A DNA stretch of 43,807 nucleotides from Bradyrhizobium sp. AS23.2 (GTDB taxonomy: Bacteria; Pseudomonadota; Alphaproteobacteria; Rhizobiales; Xanthobacteraceae), in the NCBI RefSeq assembly GCF_001908185.1, contig NZ_LGHM01000040.1, positions 1 to 43,807 on the forward strand, read 5' to 3'. Position numbers and translations under genes: made by a program. Below are positions 35,997 through 43,807 of this stretch, one piece after another; position 1 is the first letter of the stretch; every line of letters starts with the position of its first letter. A model generated the notes under the pieces. It did not search any database. It worked only from the letters and a program-made list of their open reading frames with translations, and was not told the origin of the DNA.

Positions 35997-37496
35997 TCAG
36001 TGAACTGCCGCGTACATAATTTTGGCTTCCGTCGCCTGCTTCGGTGAAAACTCTTCGACAATTCTGCCCAATCGCGACACCAGTATCCGATCGGACAGGT
36101 TCAGTATCTCCGGTAGATAGGATGAGATAACCATCACAGCGAGGCCGTCATCCGCAAGCTCGTTGATTACTTGGTGGATCTCGGCGATGGCACCGACATC
36201 GACGCCTCGTGTGGGTTCGTCGAAAATTATAAGCCTTGGCCGCTGTACCAGCGAGCTTGCGATGACGACCTTCTGCTGATTACCGCCCGACAATTCGATC
36301 ACGCGCGCGTTTCCGTCAGTCGCGCGGATGCTCAATCCTCGTATCCACTGGTCAGCAAGAGCCTTCATCTGGCTGACGCCGACAATGACACTCTTGTCGA
36401 TATTCGCGCCGAGAACGCCCATGAATATGTTTTCGGCGATCGTCTGCGTCTCGAAGAAGCCCTCGACTTTGCGATCCTCGGTCACGTAGACGATGCCGTC
36501 GCGAACCGCTAGTCGCGGAACCCTGTACCGGACCGGAGATCCCTCGAACCATACCTCTCCGCCGTAGAAGTAATTGCGTTTGTAAATGCCGGCGATGATC
36601 TTCGCTGTTTCAGTCCTGCCAGAGCCGATGAGGCCGAATACGCCGGTGATCTGTCCCCGGTAGACTGAAAAGCTGTTGTTGCGAACCATCGCCCCCATGG
36701 AGAGATTCTGCACGCTCAGTATCTTTGCGCCCGCCTTGCGGATCTTCCGCTCTTTCCTGCTATAGAGTTCACCCGAAAGCTGCCGTCCGACCATGGCTTG
36801 GATGATCGATTCGCGGTTGAATTTGGATGTTCTATCAGTTGCGACAAGCTCACCATCACGCAGGATCGTGATGCGATCGGCGACGGCGAGCGCTTCTTCT
36901 AGCGCATGGCTGATGAATATGATGGATACGTTGCGCCTCTTGAGGCGTTGTATTAATCCAAAGAAGTGATGCTTCTCTTCTGGGGTCAACGATGCCGTCG
37001 GCTCATCGAAGATGATCACCTTAGCCTCGTGCCGGACGGCTCGTGCAATCTCGACCATCTGGCGCTTCGCCGCCCCCAGACTTGAAACCGTAGCCCACGG
37101 ATCAACATTGAAGTTTAGCGATTGCAGAAACTGCTGAGCCGCAATGTACAATCCCCGCAACCGGTTAAAGAGTTTCTCATCGCCAAGGTAAAGGTTCTGG
37201 GCAACGCTCATCGACGGCACCAGGCTTGTCTCCTGGAAAACCATGGCCACGCCGTTAGCAAGGGCTGCCGCAGGCGAGGAAAATGACACCTCGCGACCGC
37301 CCATGAGCATCTTGCCCGAGGTTCGCTCAGTGACGCCCGCCATGATCTTCGTCAGCGTCGATTTACCTGCCCCGTTTTCGCCCAGCAGCGCATGAACCTC
37401 GCCTTTCATCAACGTGAAATCCACGCGCTTGAGCACCGGCACACCACGGTACTCCTTTGTCACCTGCAGCATCTGGATGAGGGAGTCCACCGTCAT
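35997..37496 (-). CDS. Ribose-type sugar ABC transporter ATPase (RbsA/MglA-like, two ATPase domains)
   Basis: Cytoplasmic ATPase of 499 residues with tandem ABC domains. Domain 1 has Walker A LLGENGAGKSTLTKIMAG, signature SLGAAKRQMVEIARAV and Walker B VIIFDEPTASLTPEE. Domain 2 has a variant Walker A VFGLIGSGRTETAKIIAG (missing the usual lysine, as is common in RbsA/MglA), signature ELSGGNQQKVVIASSLV and LIIFDEPTRGVDVGAI. The frame is open upstream to 37697. The start is ATG 37496, which overlaps the stop of the propeller gene (ATGA), so the two are coupled. Last gene of the operon starting at 42881. Confidence 0.93.
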   Translation of the reverse strand: MTVDSLIQMLQVTKEYRGVPVLKRVDFTLMKGEVHALLGENGAGKSTLTKIMAGVTERTSGKMLMGGREVSFSSPAAALANGVAMVFQETSLVPSMSVAQNLYLGDEKLFNRLRGLYIAAQQFLQSLNFNVDPWATVSSLGAAKRQMVEIARAVRHEAKVIIFDEPTASLTPEEKHHFFGLIQRLKRRNVSIIFISHALEEALAVADRITILRDGELVATDRTSKFNRESIIQAMVGRQLSGELYSRKERKIRKAGAKILSVQNLSMGAMVRNNSFSVYRGQITGVFGLIGSGRTETAKIIAGIYKRNYFYGGEVWFEGSPVRYRVPRLAVRDGIVYVTEDRKVEGFFETQTIAENIFMGVLGANIDKSVIVGVSQMKALADQWIRGLSIRATDGNARVIELSGGNQQKVVIASSLVQRPRLIIFDEPTRGVDVGAIAEIHQVINELADDGLAVMVISSYLPEILNLSDRILVSRLGRIVEEFSPKQATEAKIMYAAVH

Positions 37497-38593
37497 TCGT
37501 CCTCGTCCTTCAATAGGTTCAAATCGGCGCAAGCGATGACCCCTCCTCCCTTGCTTGTAAACGCCAGCTTTCCGCCGATTTCCAAGCAACTCGTGACGCC
37601 GTGGCGCTTTCCGTCGGCGCGGCTGTGCAGGCTTGCGACAGGAGTGCCAGACGCATCCAGCTTGACAAGGAGGCCATAGGATCGGGTCGGCGCCCACGGC
37701 TTCCTGATGCCGAGATGTTTTACGGTGCCACCCTGGATAGGCTCAAGAAAGCTCCCGCCACTGCTCAACGCAGGAGCCATCCAATAATCGGAATGGACTT
37801 CCCGGAGCATCCGCTCACGGTAGTCTCGCTCACGCAGCACGAATTCCACCATCTGACGGCGCGGGGCAAACACTGAGACCCAACTTCCGCCATCGGTCGC
37901 TGGTGCTATCCGCGAGGGATAACCCGGAAGATCTGCCAGGACCGGGCGGGGCCGCTCGCCAGGTCGAAACTGGATGATGCGATGGCTCCACGACTCCGAG
38001 ACCCGAAGGGCTCCCGAGCCGACGAGCTGTACACCATAGGGAAACCCAAGACCGTGAACGAGACAGGTACTCTCACCTCCGACGAGATCGATCCTCCAGA
38101 CCGAGCCCGAGCGGCCCTGCTCCATCAGATCGCGCTTCCACTCCCCAGGAGAGAGGCGATCAGAACCTATGCAGACGATCAGCGAATTGTCGCCATCAAA
38201 GACGAGAGCCGTTGGACACGCCAGCGGACGCCCACTTAGTCGCGATATGGTCGTTCCTTCGTGCTTACTGCCCCGCAGAAGGATGCCGGCTGTCGTACCA
38301 ATGGCAAGTATTCCTGACGGATGAGACGCAAGGCAGCTCACGTCGTTGGGCATTTCATATCGGGGCGGCGTTTCTGCTGAGGCTTCCATGTTCATCTGGA
38401 AGATCTTGTTGCCGCTCGAATAGAGCAACCCTCCCTGATATTCCGTAAGATTGTCCGGTTGCTGGACAACCTGAACTTCGATCGCTTGGTCGAGCAAATC
38501 GTTTGGCCGGAGAGCGCCGTCCATCGAGGGAATAGTGATGGAGGCATCACCCCGTCCCCAAAAGGAATCGAGCATGTTGCGAATCGCGTTCAT
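37493..38593 (-). CDS. Strictosidine synthase/SMP-30-like beta-propeller protein
   Basis: A protein of about 366 residues with blade repeats such as ALVFDGDNSLIVCIGSD, GLGFPYGVQLVGSGALRVSE and LPGYPSRIAPATDGGSWVSV. The FPYGVQL...VSESWSHRI pattern and the following GYPSRI match the C-terminal domain of the upstream permease fusion (FPNGICM...FAETWAARI, GYPDNI). It therefore looks like a duplicated propeller. No signal peptide is seen, so a cytoplasmic location is likely. ATG 38593 overlaps the upstream stop (TGATG), and its own stop overlaps the ATPase start. Relatives include lactonases and other calcium-dependent hydrolases; activity here is unproven. Confidence 0.8.
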   Translation of the reverse strand: MNAIRNMLDSFWGRGDASITIPSMDGALRPNDLLDQAIEVQVVQQPDNLTEYQGGLLYSSGNKIFQMNMEASAETPPRYEMPNDVSCLASHPSGILAIGTTAGILLRGSKHEGTTISRLSGRPLACPTALVFDGDNSLIVCIGSDRLSPGEWKRDLMEQGRSGSVWRIDLVGGESTCLVHGLGFPYGVQLVGSGALRVSESWSHRIIQFRPGERPRPVLADLPGYPSRIAPATDGGSWVSVFAPRRQMVEFVLRERDYRERMLREVHSDYWMAPALSSGGSFLEPIQGGTVKHLGIRKPWAPTRSYGLLVKLDASGTPVASLHSRADGKRHGVTSCLEIGGKLAFTSKGGGVIACADLNLLKDEDE

Positions 38594-40716
38594 CACTTTC
38601 GCTTGTCCCAATATAGATGACGATCATTGAAACTCGGATCCGCGCCGGGAATTCTGTAGCGACCGATCCTATTATTGTAGACTCCGGCCAAATAGAGATA
38701 CCCTTTGTGCTCGCGCATCGACGTGATCATGGGATATTTGTCACCGCTGGCGTCCCAAAGAGATTCCAGCACGTTGCCGTTTGCGTCGAACTTGACTACG
38801 CCGCCGGTATTGATGTTTGGGTAGATCCACTCCTCGAATGCCACGCGCTGCGCCATGCGGCGACGGAACCCAGGCATCTTCATCGCGAGATCCAGCGCGG
38901 GAGTACGCATGCCAAGCATCGCAACCCAAAAATTGCCGTCTGAGGAGCGCCTAATGTTGTCGGGATATCCGGGCATGTCCGGAATCACGCACTCAACTTT
39001 TCCTTTGTGCGGCCCGTCGAACCAATAGCGATTGATCCGCGCCGCCCATGTCTCTGCGAACAGCAGGGATTCGTTGTCGCCGATCATGCAAATTCCGTTC
39101 GGAAACATCCGCTTGGGCAAGACCGTACGCGACGCGTTCGTTCGCGGGTCCCAGCAAATGATGCGGCCGTTGCCCCGCGCTTCCAGCGAGTCCGTCGCCC
39201 AATCGAAGATGTCGTAACGAATCGTGGCTTCGCTGAAGAACACGCGCCCATCCGGCGCGAAATCCATGTCGTCTGCAAACCGCATACGGCTGTCGTCGAC
39301 GATCGAAAGCAACGTTCTATTTGTTTCGTCAGACAGCCGGATGATCTCACGATCGCGGGTAATCTTGTACAAACCCATTCCGCTTACGCAGGCGAACAGG
39401 GACCCATCCCCGTCGAAATGCAGGCCCAATGGTTGCCCGCCGATATGCGCGAATACTTCTACGCTAGCATAGTCGGGAGCCTCGAATCGCAGGATGTCAC
39501 CGTGTCGGCTACCCGTGTAGAGATTGTCATCGGCGTCAAACGCAATGTCTTCCGCGCCATCGACCTGGTCTAGACCGATTGGTTCTGCATCTTGGAGCTT
39601 GTTATTGACTGCATAAGGTGTTCCCGAGTCGGGGGCGGTCGAGAGCAGTGGCGGCGGTTCGAAGTAAGCTGGAGACACATAGACTCGCGAGAGCAGCTTA
39701 TGGCGGTTCTTGAGCCAGCGGACGTCGGTCGCGACGGCCAGGAGCAAGATCAAGCCTATGGCCAAGGGATTGGCGCCACTTGGCAGCGTGAAACGGAGCA
39801 GCGAGTTGGTAAAGAGCGCAACGATGAATGCGCCCAACGCTGCTTTGGGGATCGAGCCACGGCCACCGCCGAGGCTGTTCCCTCCAAGAACCGCGGCGGT
39901 GAGTGCAACCACTTCCAAGCCGACCCCAGCCTCGGTGCCGGCGTTATTGAGCCGTGCGGCGTAAAGAACTCCGGCAATCCCGGTAAGCAAAGCAGAGACG
40001 ATATAGGATAGACACACCGTCCGCCGAACATTGATACCGGCATTGTGCGCCGAACGCCGAGAACCACCGACGGCCCTGATATGCCAACCAAGCCGCATAC
40101 GAGTAAGAAAGACGTGGAGAACAACGGCGGCCACGATCGCAGCCAGATAGTTGAATGGAAAGCCGAACACCGTTCCAAACGATAGAAAATCCCAAAACTC
40201 GGAGTCCGGCGATGATTCAACTACCTTGGATCCATAGTGAAAGAGCAGATAGTCGACCAGCGCACGGACAATGATCAGCGTGGCCAGTGTCGTCAGGAAG
40301 GCGCGCAATCGCAGATAGCCTACGAGGACGCCGTTCACCAATCCACAGAGACCGCAGATAGCGATCACAATAGGAAGCGCGAGATATGGCGGCCAGGCGA
40401 GATAGTTGACGCAGGCAAGAGTGAGGAAGTTCGCTAACGCAAAGACTGAGCCGACGCTGAGATCGATGCCACCGGCCATAATGACAATCGCCATTCCCAT
40501 AGTCACGAAAGTCAACTCGCCCATCTGACGGAGCAGTTCGACGATCCCACCTAACGACAGGAAGTGCGGAAGCAGGAGCGAAAAGGCAATGATGGATGCG
40601 ATGAACATGACGACGGGAATTGCCGTGTCTATCCATTCTTTTGTGAGGATCTCGCCCACAACATGATCGGGAATAAAGCGAGATCGCCACTTCGCAATGG
40701 TATCGGAGCTGTTCAT
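38593..40716 (-). CDS. Fusion of ribose-type ABC permease with strictosidine synthase/SMP-30-like beta-propeller
   Basis: A 707-residue two-part protein. Residues 1-340 are an RbsC-like permease with multiple hydrophobic helices, the family signature MAGGIDLSVGSVFALANF (about 82-99) and LGGNSLGGGRGS (279-290). After a proline-rich linker (about 341-380) comes a propeller: EDIAFDADDNLYTGSRHGDI, FADDMDFAPDGRVFFSEAT, FPNGICMIGDNESLLFAETW and INTGGVVKFDANGNVLESLW. RbsC permeases normally have about 320-330 residues and end where the linker begins. Termini of such permeases are cytoplasmic, so the propeller should face the cytoplasm at the channel exit. ATG 40716 is used; GTG 40722 is an alternative. 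Tightly coupled to the next gene. The frame is uninterrupted, so this is a true fusion in the read. Confidence 0.9.
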   Translation of the reverse strand: MNSSDTIAKWRSRFIPDHVVGEILTKEWIDTAIPVVMFIASIIAFSLLLPHFLSLGGIVELLRQMGELTFVTMGMAIVIMAGGIDLSVGSVFALANFLTLACVNYLAWPPYLALPIVIAICGLCGLVNGVLVGYLRLRAFLTTLATLIIVRALVDYLLFHYGSKVVESSPDSEFWDFLSFGTVFGFPFNYLAAIVAAVVLHVFLTRMRLGWHIRAVGGSRRSAHNAGINVRRTVCLSYIVSALLTGIAGVLYAARLNNAGTEAGVGLEVVALTAAVLGGNSLGGGRGSIPKAALGAFIVALFTNSLLRFTLPSGANPLAIGLILLLAVATDVRWLKNRHKLLSRVYVSPAYFEPPPLLSTAPDSGTPYAVNNKLQDAEPIGLDQVDGAEDIAFDADDNLYTGSRHGDILRFEAPDYASVEVFAHIGGQPLGLHFDGDGSLFACVSGMGLYKITRDREIIRLSDETNRTLLSIVDDSRMRFADDMDFAPDGRVFFSEATIRYDIFDWATDSLEARGNGRIICWDPRTNASRTVLPKRMFPNGICMIGDNESLLFAETWAARINRYWFDGPHKGKVECVIPDMPGYPDNIRRSSDGNFWVAMLGMRTPALDLAMKMPGFRRRMAQRVAFEEWIYPNINTGGVVKFDANGNVLESLWDASGDKYPMITSMREHKGYLYLAGVYNNRIGRYRIPGADPSFNDRHLYWDKRK

Positions 40717-40786
40717 TCTCACGCTTGGAGGCTCTTATGTTCGGAGAGGCGATTGCTGGAGCAAAGATGCCGCTAGAGCGCCTAAG

Positions 40787-40811
40787 GAAGGACGGCTTGG
40801 CCGTCCTTCCG
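40787..40811 (-). other. Perfect 11-bp stem-loop in the intercistronic region
   Basis: GGAAGGACGGC and GCCGTCCTTCC flank a three-base loop, 38 bases after the binding-protein stop and 70 bases before the fusion permease. No T-tract follows in the transcript direction. It probably stabilises the binding-protein mRNA 3-prime end or attenuates read-through, which would give the usual excess of receptor over permease. Confidence 0.6.
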
Positions 40812-40848
40812 AAGCAAACTTGCGACAAGCCGTTAAGGCGGGCTGGCA

Positions 40849-41883
40849 CTATTTCCAGGGCGTCTGCTTGAGCTGTTCGAGGCTCCAGCACTGATCGGGC
40901 GAAAAAGTTGCCTTGGTCAGTTCCCGTCCAGGTACATAGTTCGCATAGGGATACGCTCCGGCCTTGGTGTTCTGCTGCAGGGCCACAGCAACCGCAGCGC
41001 CAAGCTCGCGAGTGACCAGGGGGATATTGTAGGCGACATAGTTGTCGAAGCTACCGTCGGTAACCTTGTCACAGGTGGACTTCTCGCCGGCACCCGAGCT
41101 CGTCACGAAAACTTTGCCCTTCAGCCCCGCCTCGGCGACGGCCGCGGCCATGCCTGCGTCCTGGCCGTCCCAGAAGCCCATATAACCGCAGAGATCCGGC
41201 GTCTGCTTGAGCACAGTGGCGACCACGCCATGCGCCTTGCTGGCATCCCAATCGGCCGACGCTTTCGATACCGCCGTTATTTCCGGGTGCTCTGCAAGGA
41301 CGTCCTCAACGGCCTTCATTCCCACGAAGTTGGTCGGGTTGTTAGGAGTACCTTGAAGGATGGCGATCTTGCCGCTCTTGCCGGCTTTGGGGCTACAGAG
41401 GCTGACCAGCTTGGAGATGTTCTTATGTGCAATCTGGTACCAGTCGACGCCGACGTAGGCGTCAGTATTTACCGTCGACTTAACCTGCACTTGGATGGTC
41501 TTCACGCCTTCCTTGATGGCTCTCTTGAACAGAGACGCGTAGGCCTGCATGTCAAGATTTTGAACGACGAGGACATCCGGCTTCTCGGAAATCGCCTGGC
41601 TGATTGCCTGCGCTCCCTGATCATTGTTCCAGTTGTAGTCCCGAACTGAGAGCTCATAACCTAGATCTTGGGCTTGTCGGGTAAGTCCGGCGGCAAGACC
41701 TTGCGCGATGTCCATGCCCGAGGAAATGACGATGAGCACGACCTTCTTCCCCTTGACCGTTTCTTGAAACTTCACGGTCAGACCGTCATCATATTCCGCC
41801 GCTCGAGCTCCCGCCCCCGCAAGACCACCTACGGACGCAAGAATTGCCGCAATCGTCGCAACCCTCTTTATCATAGTGCTCAT
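40849..41883 (-). CDS. Ribose-type sugar ABC transporter solute-binding protein (Peripla_BP_4)
   Basis: Periplasmic receptor of 344 residues. MIKRVATIAAILASVGGLAG leads to a signal-peptidase site near ARA-AEY. The mature part has GKKVVLIVISSGMDIAQGLA, ISQAISEKPDVLVVQNLDMQ and KIAILQGTPNN, the RbsB-type two-lobe pattern. AAGGAAGGG lies about eight bases before ATG 41883. It lies 14 bases after the first permease gene and is followed by a stable hairpin. This is the specificity component of the importer. The ligand is not evident: relatives bind pentoses, inositol, autoinducers and small alcohols. Confidence 0.93.
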   Translation of the reverse strand: MSTMIKRVATIAAILASVGGLAGAGARAAEYDDGLTVKFQETVKGKKVVLIVISSGMDIAQGLAAGLTRQAQDLGYELSVRDYNWNNDQGAQAISQAISEKPDVLVVQNLDMQAYASLFKRAIKEGVKTIQVQVKSTVNTDAYVGVDWYQIAHKNISKLVSLCSPKAGKSGKIAILQGTPNNPTNFVGMKAVEDVLAEHPEITAVSKASADWDASKAHGVVATVLKQTPDLCGYMGFWDGQDAGMAAAVAEAGLKGKVFVTSSGAGEKSTCDKVTDGSFDNYVAYNIPLVTRELGAAVAVALQQNTKAGAYPYANYVPGRELTKATFSPDQCWSLEQLKQTPWK

Positions 41884-41897
41884 ACTTATTCCCTTCC

Positions 41898-42881
41898 TTA
41901 GATGTCGCCTTGTTGTGACGTCTGTTCATCGCGGGGGTTCACAAACGAATCCACGATTATTGCGACCAAAAGGATCAGCCCCTTGATGAGGTTTTGAAGG
42001 ATGTACGGAACGTCCATGATCGTCATCCCGTTCAAGAGGATTCCGATCAGCAAAGTCCCGACTAGAACGTTCCGAACCCCACCGCGGCCGCCACTCAACC
42101 CAACACCGCCAAGAACGACCACGAGAATGACGTCATAAACCATCGTGGAATTGACCTGACGCGTGTTCATGCTTCCGATCAGCATCGCCATGATCAATCC
42201 CGCAGCGAACCCCGTAAGAGACGACGCGACGTATTGCAGTACGATCATCGGCCTGACAGGTATCCCTACGATACGAGCTCGAAAGGGGTTGTCTCCCATC
42301 GAGAGCAGAAATCGCCCAGGCTTTGTGAAGCGAAAGAAGGCGGCGACGAGCGCAGCGAAACTCAAAAAGAAGACCACATTGTTGGGCACGCCCAGTGTGA
42401 CGGCATTGCCCGCCACTCTGGTCCAGCTCGCACTGGGGGGGACGTAAACGAGATCTTCGCCAACGAGGACCATTCGACTGAAGCCATAAATCACGCTTGC
42501 CATAGCAAGCGTGGCAAAAATGGCGGGAATCTCGACGTAAGCGATGAGGACGCCAAGAACGATACCGATCACTGCGGAGAGGCAAAAGCCCGCAGCGGCT
42601 GCAGTCAGAGGTGGTGTGCCATGCCCCGCCAGACTCAGGACCCAGGCGGTCATCATCGTCATGGTCGTAACAATCGCCAGATCGATACCGCGACCAATGA
42701 TCGCGATGGCCATTCCGAGTCCAAGTATGCCGAGGATCGAGACGTTCTGTACCAGAGCCAACAGATTGCCAGGCGCGAAAAAGCCCTTCAACGTGACTGA
42801 GAAGGCAACGAACAACAGGACGGACAGTGCAAGGACGATCTGCTCCTGCGTAACCTGAGTTGAGCCCGTCCGCGGCCCCAT
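41898..42881 (-). CDS. Ribose-type sugar ABC transporter permease (RbsC-like)
   Basis: Inner-membrane permease of 327 residues. ILGLGMAIAIIGRGIDLAIV (where GRGIDLA replaces the usual GGIDLS) and LGGVGLSGGRGGVRNVLVG are the RbsC landmarks; other hydrophobic helices fill the chain. The frame is open upstream to 42989, but ATG 42881 is chosen because GGGAG lies seven bases before it and the family N-terminus begins there. A run of seven G at 42435-42441 is in frame here. It is the first gene of the operon. With the fused permease it gives two different transmembrane subunits for one dual ATPase and one receptor. Confidence 0.92.
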   Translation of the reverse strand: MGPRTGSTQVTQEQIVLALSVLLFVAFSVTLKGFFAPGNLLALVQNVSILGILGLGMAIAIIGRGIDLAIVTTMTMMTAWVLSLAGHGTPPLTAAAAGFCLSAVIGIVLGVLIAYVEIPAIFATLAMASVIYGFSRMVLVGEDLVYVPPSASWTRVAGNAVTLGVPNNVVFFLSFAALVAAFFRFTKPGRFLLSMGDNPFRARIVGIPVRPMIVLQYVASSLTGFAAGLIMAMLIGSMNTRQVNSTMVYDVILVVVLGGVGLSGGRGGVRNVLVGTLLIGILLNGMTIMDVPYILQNLIKGLILLVAIIVDSFVNPRDEQTSQQGDI

Positions 42882-43269
42882 TTGCGCTCTCCCGATTTCA
42901 TGTTTCTTGCGAACGCTTTCGTTCGTCGCAACGTGTCGCAAACAAGGTCGGACTACGGCCGTCTCTTCCGCCGTTGATCTTCCCCACAAGGTCTGCAGCT
43001 AGCACCAGTCGCTTTAGATCAGAAGCATCATGTTCTAGGTGAAACGGGAAGACGTATTTTGTTATAGGGCCATCTCCTTTCGCGAAGGGATTCGTTCCGA
43101 CGTGACAGGCATTCAAAGCCTGACGACCGTCGGGCACGTTTCGCGTCTGCGAGCCATTCCGCGCTCGATTCCTATGTTCCTGAGCTAAATACGAACCGCG
43201 CCCCCTCTTTCCCAAACGAGAACGCCTCAAGGTGGACTTCAGCCGCCTAGAACGCGCAAGTTCGCCAGC
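42882..43269. other. Upstream region of the sugar-type importer operon, coding remnant possible
   Basis: It must contain the operon promoter, but I cannot place it. A minus frame ending at 42898 carries PDGRQALNACHVGTNPFAKG and KYVFPFHLEHDASDLKRLVL, which reads like real protein, but I cannot assign it and it has no good start. It may be the C-terminal remnant of an upstream gene of the same pathway. Confidence 0.4.
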
Positions 43270-43574
43270 ATCCATTTGCCTGCAGGCTACATCAAGACGC
43301 TGTTCAATCCGAACTACACTTGGCAATTCAAAATGGAGCCATCCCAATTGATTCAGGGCCGAAGCATCACTACCACGCAAGGTGGCACGCTCGGCGGATC
43401 TAGTTCGATCAACGGCCTAGCTTATAACCAGTGACAGGTCGCCGACTACAACAAATGGGCTCAGCTAGGAAATCGCGGATGGGGTTTGCCGATCCGCTGC
43501 ATTATTTTCGCCTCACGGAAAAGCGAATCGGAGAGGCCGACCGCGTTTTTCGCGGGCGCGATGGATCCCTTCCG
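43270..43574 (+). pseudogene. GMC oxidoreductase remnant, paralogue of the gene at 21326
   Basis: The + strand encodes IHLPAGYIKTLFNPNYTWQF, QLIQGRSITTTQ and GTLGGSSSINGLAYNQ, then an in-frame TGA. ADYNKWAQLGNRGW follows, and after a frame change FADPLHYFRLTEKRIGEADR and VFRGRDGSLP. This corresponds to about residues 48-150 of the GMC at 21326. A hand comparison of the first 147 bases gave 24 mismatches, about 84% identity. FAD N-terminus and the whole substrate domain are missing. It ends where a transposase fragment begins. Confidence 0.85.
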
Positions 43575-43807
43575 TAAATCTTGGCGTTCGCCGAAGACTA
43601 CGACATGATCAATGCATTCCCTTCGGATTGAACCGATCAACCGTTCTGCGTAGCCGTTTTGCCAGGGTGAGCGGAAAGACGTCGGGCGTCTCGAATGCCG
43701 ATCGACCGCACCCGGCGGACAAAAATCTCGCCATAAGCTCGATCGCGGTCCCTGATTAAGTAACGAGGGATTTGCTCCCAGCCACAGGCTTCAGTGAGCT
43801 GATTGGC
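43575..43807 (-). pseudogene. Integrase-core (rve) transposase fragment, IS481/IS3-like
   Basis: Reading from the window edge, the minus strand encodes EACGWEQIPRYLIRDRDRAY, GEIFVRRVRSIGIRD, then after a frame change TSFRSPWQNGYAERLIGSIR and RECIDHVVVFGE. RDRD, SPWQNGYAERLIGSIRREC and the following DHV are the D and E blocks of the DDE catalytic core. The gene starts beyond the window. One frame change near 43680 and the abrupt end at the GMC ghost suggest an inactive copy. Confidence 0.8.

Noticed and set aside
42435..42441. Run of seven G as a fifth frameshift site
   Set aside because: The permease frame is correct through it (VPPSASW) and continues to a normal C-terminus.

Overview
The window looks like an accessory catabolic region of an alphaproteobacterium, most likely a Bradyrhizobium-type member of the Rhizobiales. 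This is inferred from the moderate-to-high GC, the long runs of acyl-CoA and solute-binding-protein genes, and the style of the GMC, CaiB/BaiF and LivFGHM families. No rRNA, tRNA or core housekeeping gene was seen.

Layout. (1) 1-1483: the start of an enoyl-CoA hydratase-family gene, an azoreductase ghost and a TetR regulator. (2) 1570-11942, minus strand: one probable long operon in the order acyl-CoA ligase, single-chain biotin-dependent acyl-CoA carboxylase, cysteine-less thiolase-like protein, DUF35 zinc-ribbon partner, then livG-livF-livH-livM. A short-chain dehydrogenase diverges from it at 12325 across a spacer rich in inverted and direct repeats. (3) 13378-17396: aldehyde dehydrogenase ghost, LysR regulator, Liv-type solute-binding protein and IclR regulator, the last with a perfect 16-bp palindrome upstream. 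(4) 17375-22948: two acyl-CoA dehydrogenases and an aldehyde dehydrogenase on the minus strand, divergent from a GMC alcohol oxidoreductase. (5) 23231-26769: a scrapyard holding an enoyl-CoA hydratase/nitronate monooxygenase deletion chimera, a ligase C-terminal fragment, a frameshifted hydratase-2 (MaoC), an IS21-family end and an Lrp/AsnC ghost. (6) 26776-35269: CitE-like lyase, family III CoA-transferase, second GMC oxidoreductase, LysR regulator, alpha/beta-hydrolase ghost, second Liv-type binding protein and a second aldehyde dehydrogenase. (7) 35531-35913: a CoA-transferase ghost. (8) 35997-42881, minus strand: a compact ribose-type ABC importer operon. One of its two permeases is fused to a strictosidine-synthase/SMP-30-like beta-propeller, and a second free-standing propeller gene follows it. 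(9) 43270-43807: a GMC ghost abutting a transposase fragment.

Together, regions 2-5 read as import of an organic acid or alcohol (Liv system), oxidation of alcohol to aldehyde to acid (GMC, ALDH), CoA activation, and a beta-oxidation cycle built from a paired acyl-CoA dehydrogenase, hydratase-2 and SDR. The cycle would end in carbon-carbon cleavage by an Ltp2/ChsH2-like pair, with a carboxylase to handle a short acyl-CoA. The substrate cannot be read from the sequence; branched, alicyclic or steroid/terpenoid-like acids are the best guess.

Two themes stand out. The permease-propeller fusion operon is the best candidate for an under-described system. In addition, four otherwise intact genes (livM, carboxylase, acyl-CoA dehydrogenase, MaoC) are each broken by exactly one extra base in a homopolymer of 6-8, while at least nine other remnants are true ghosts with multiple lesions. 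The window is therefore either a decaying island or a decaying island with added homopolymer sequencing errors.
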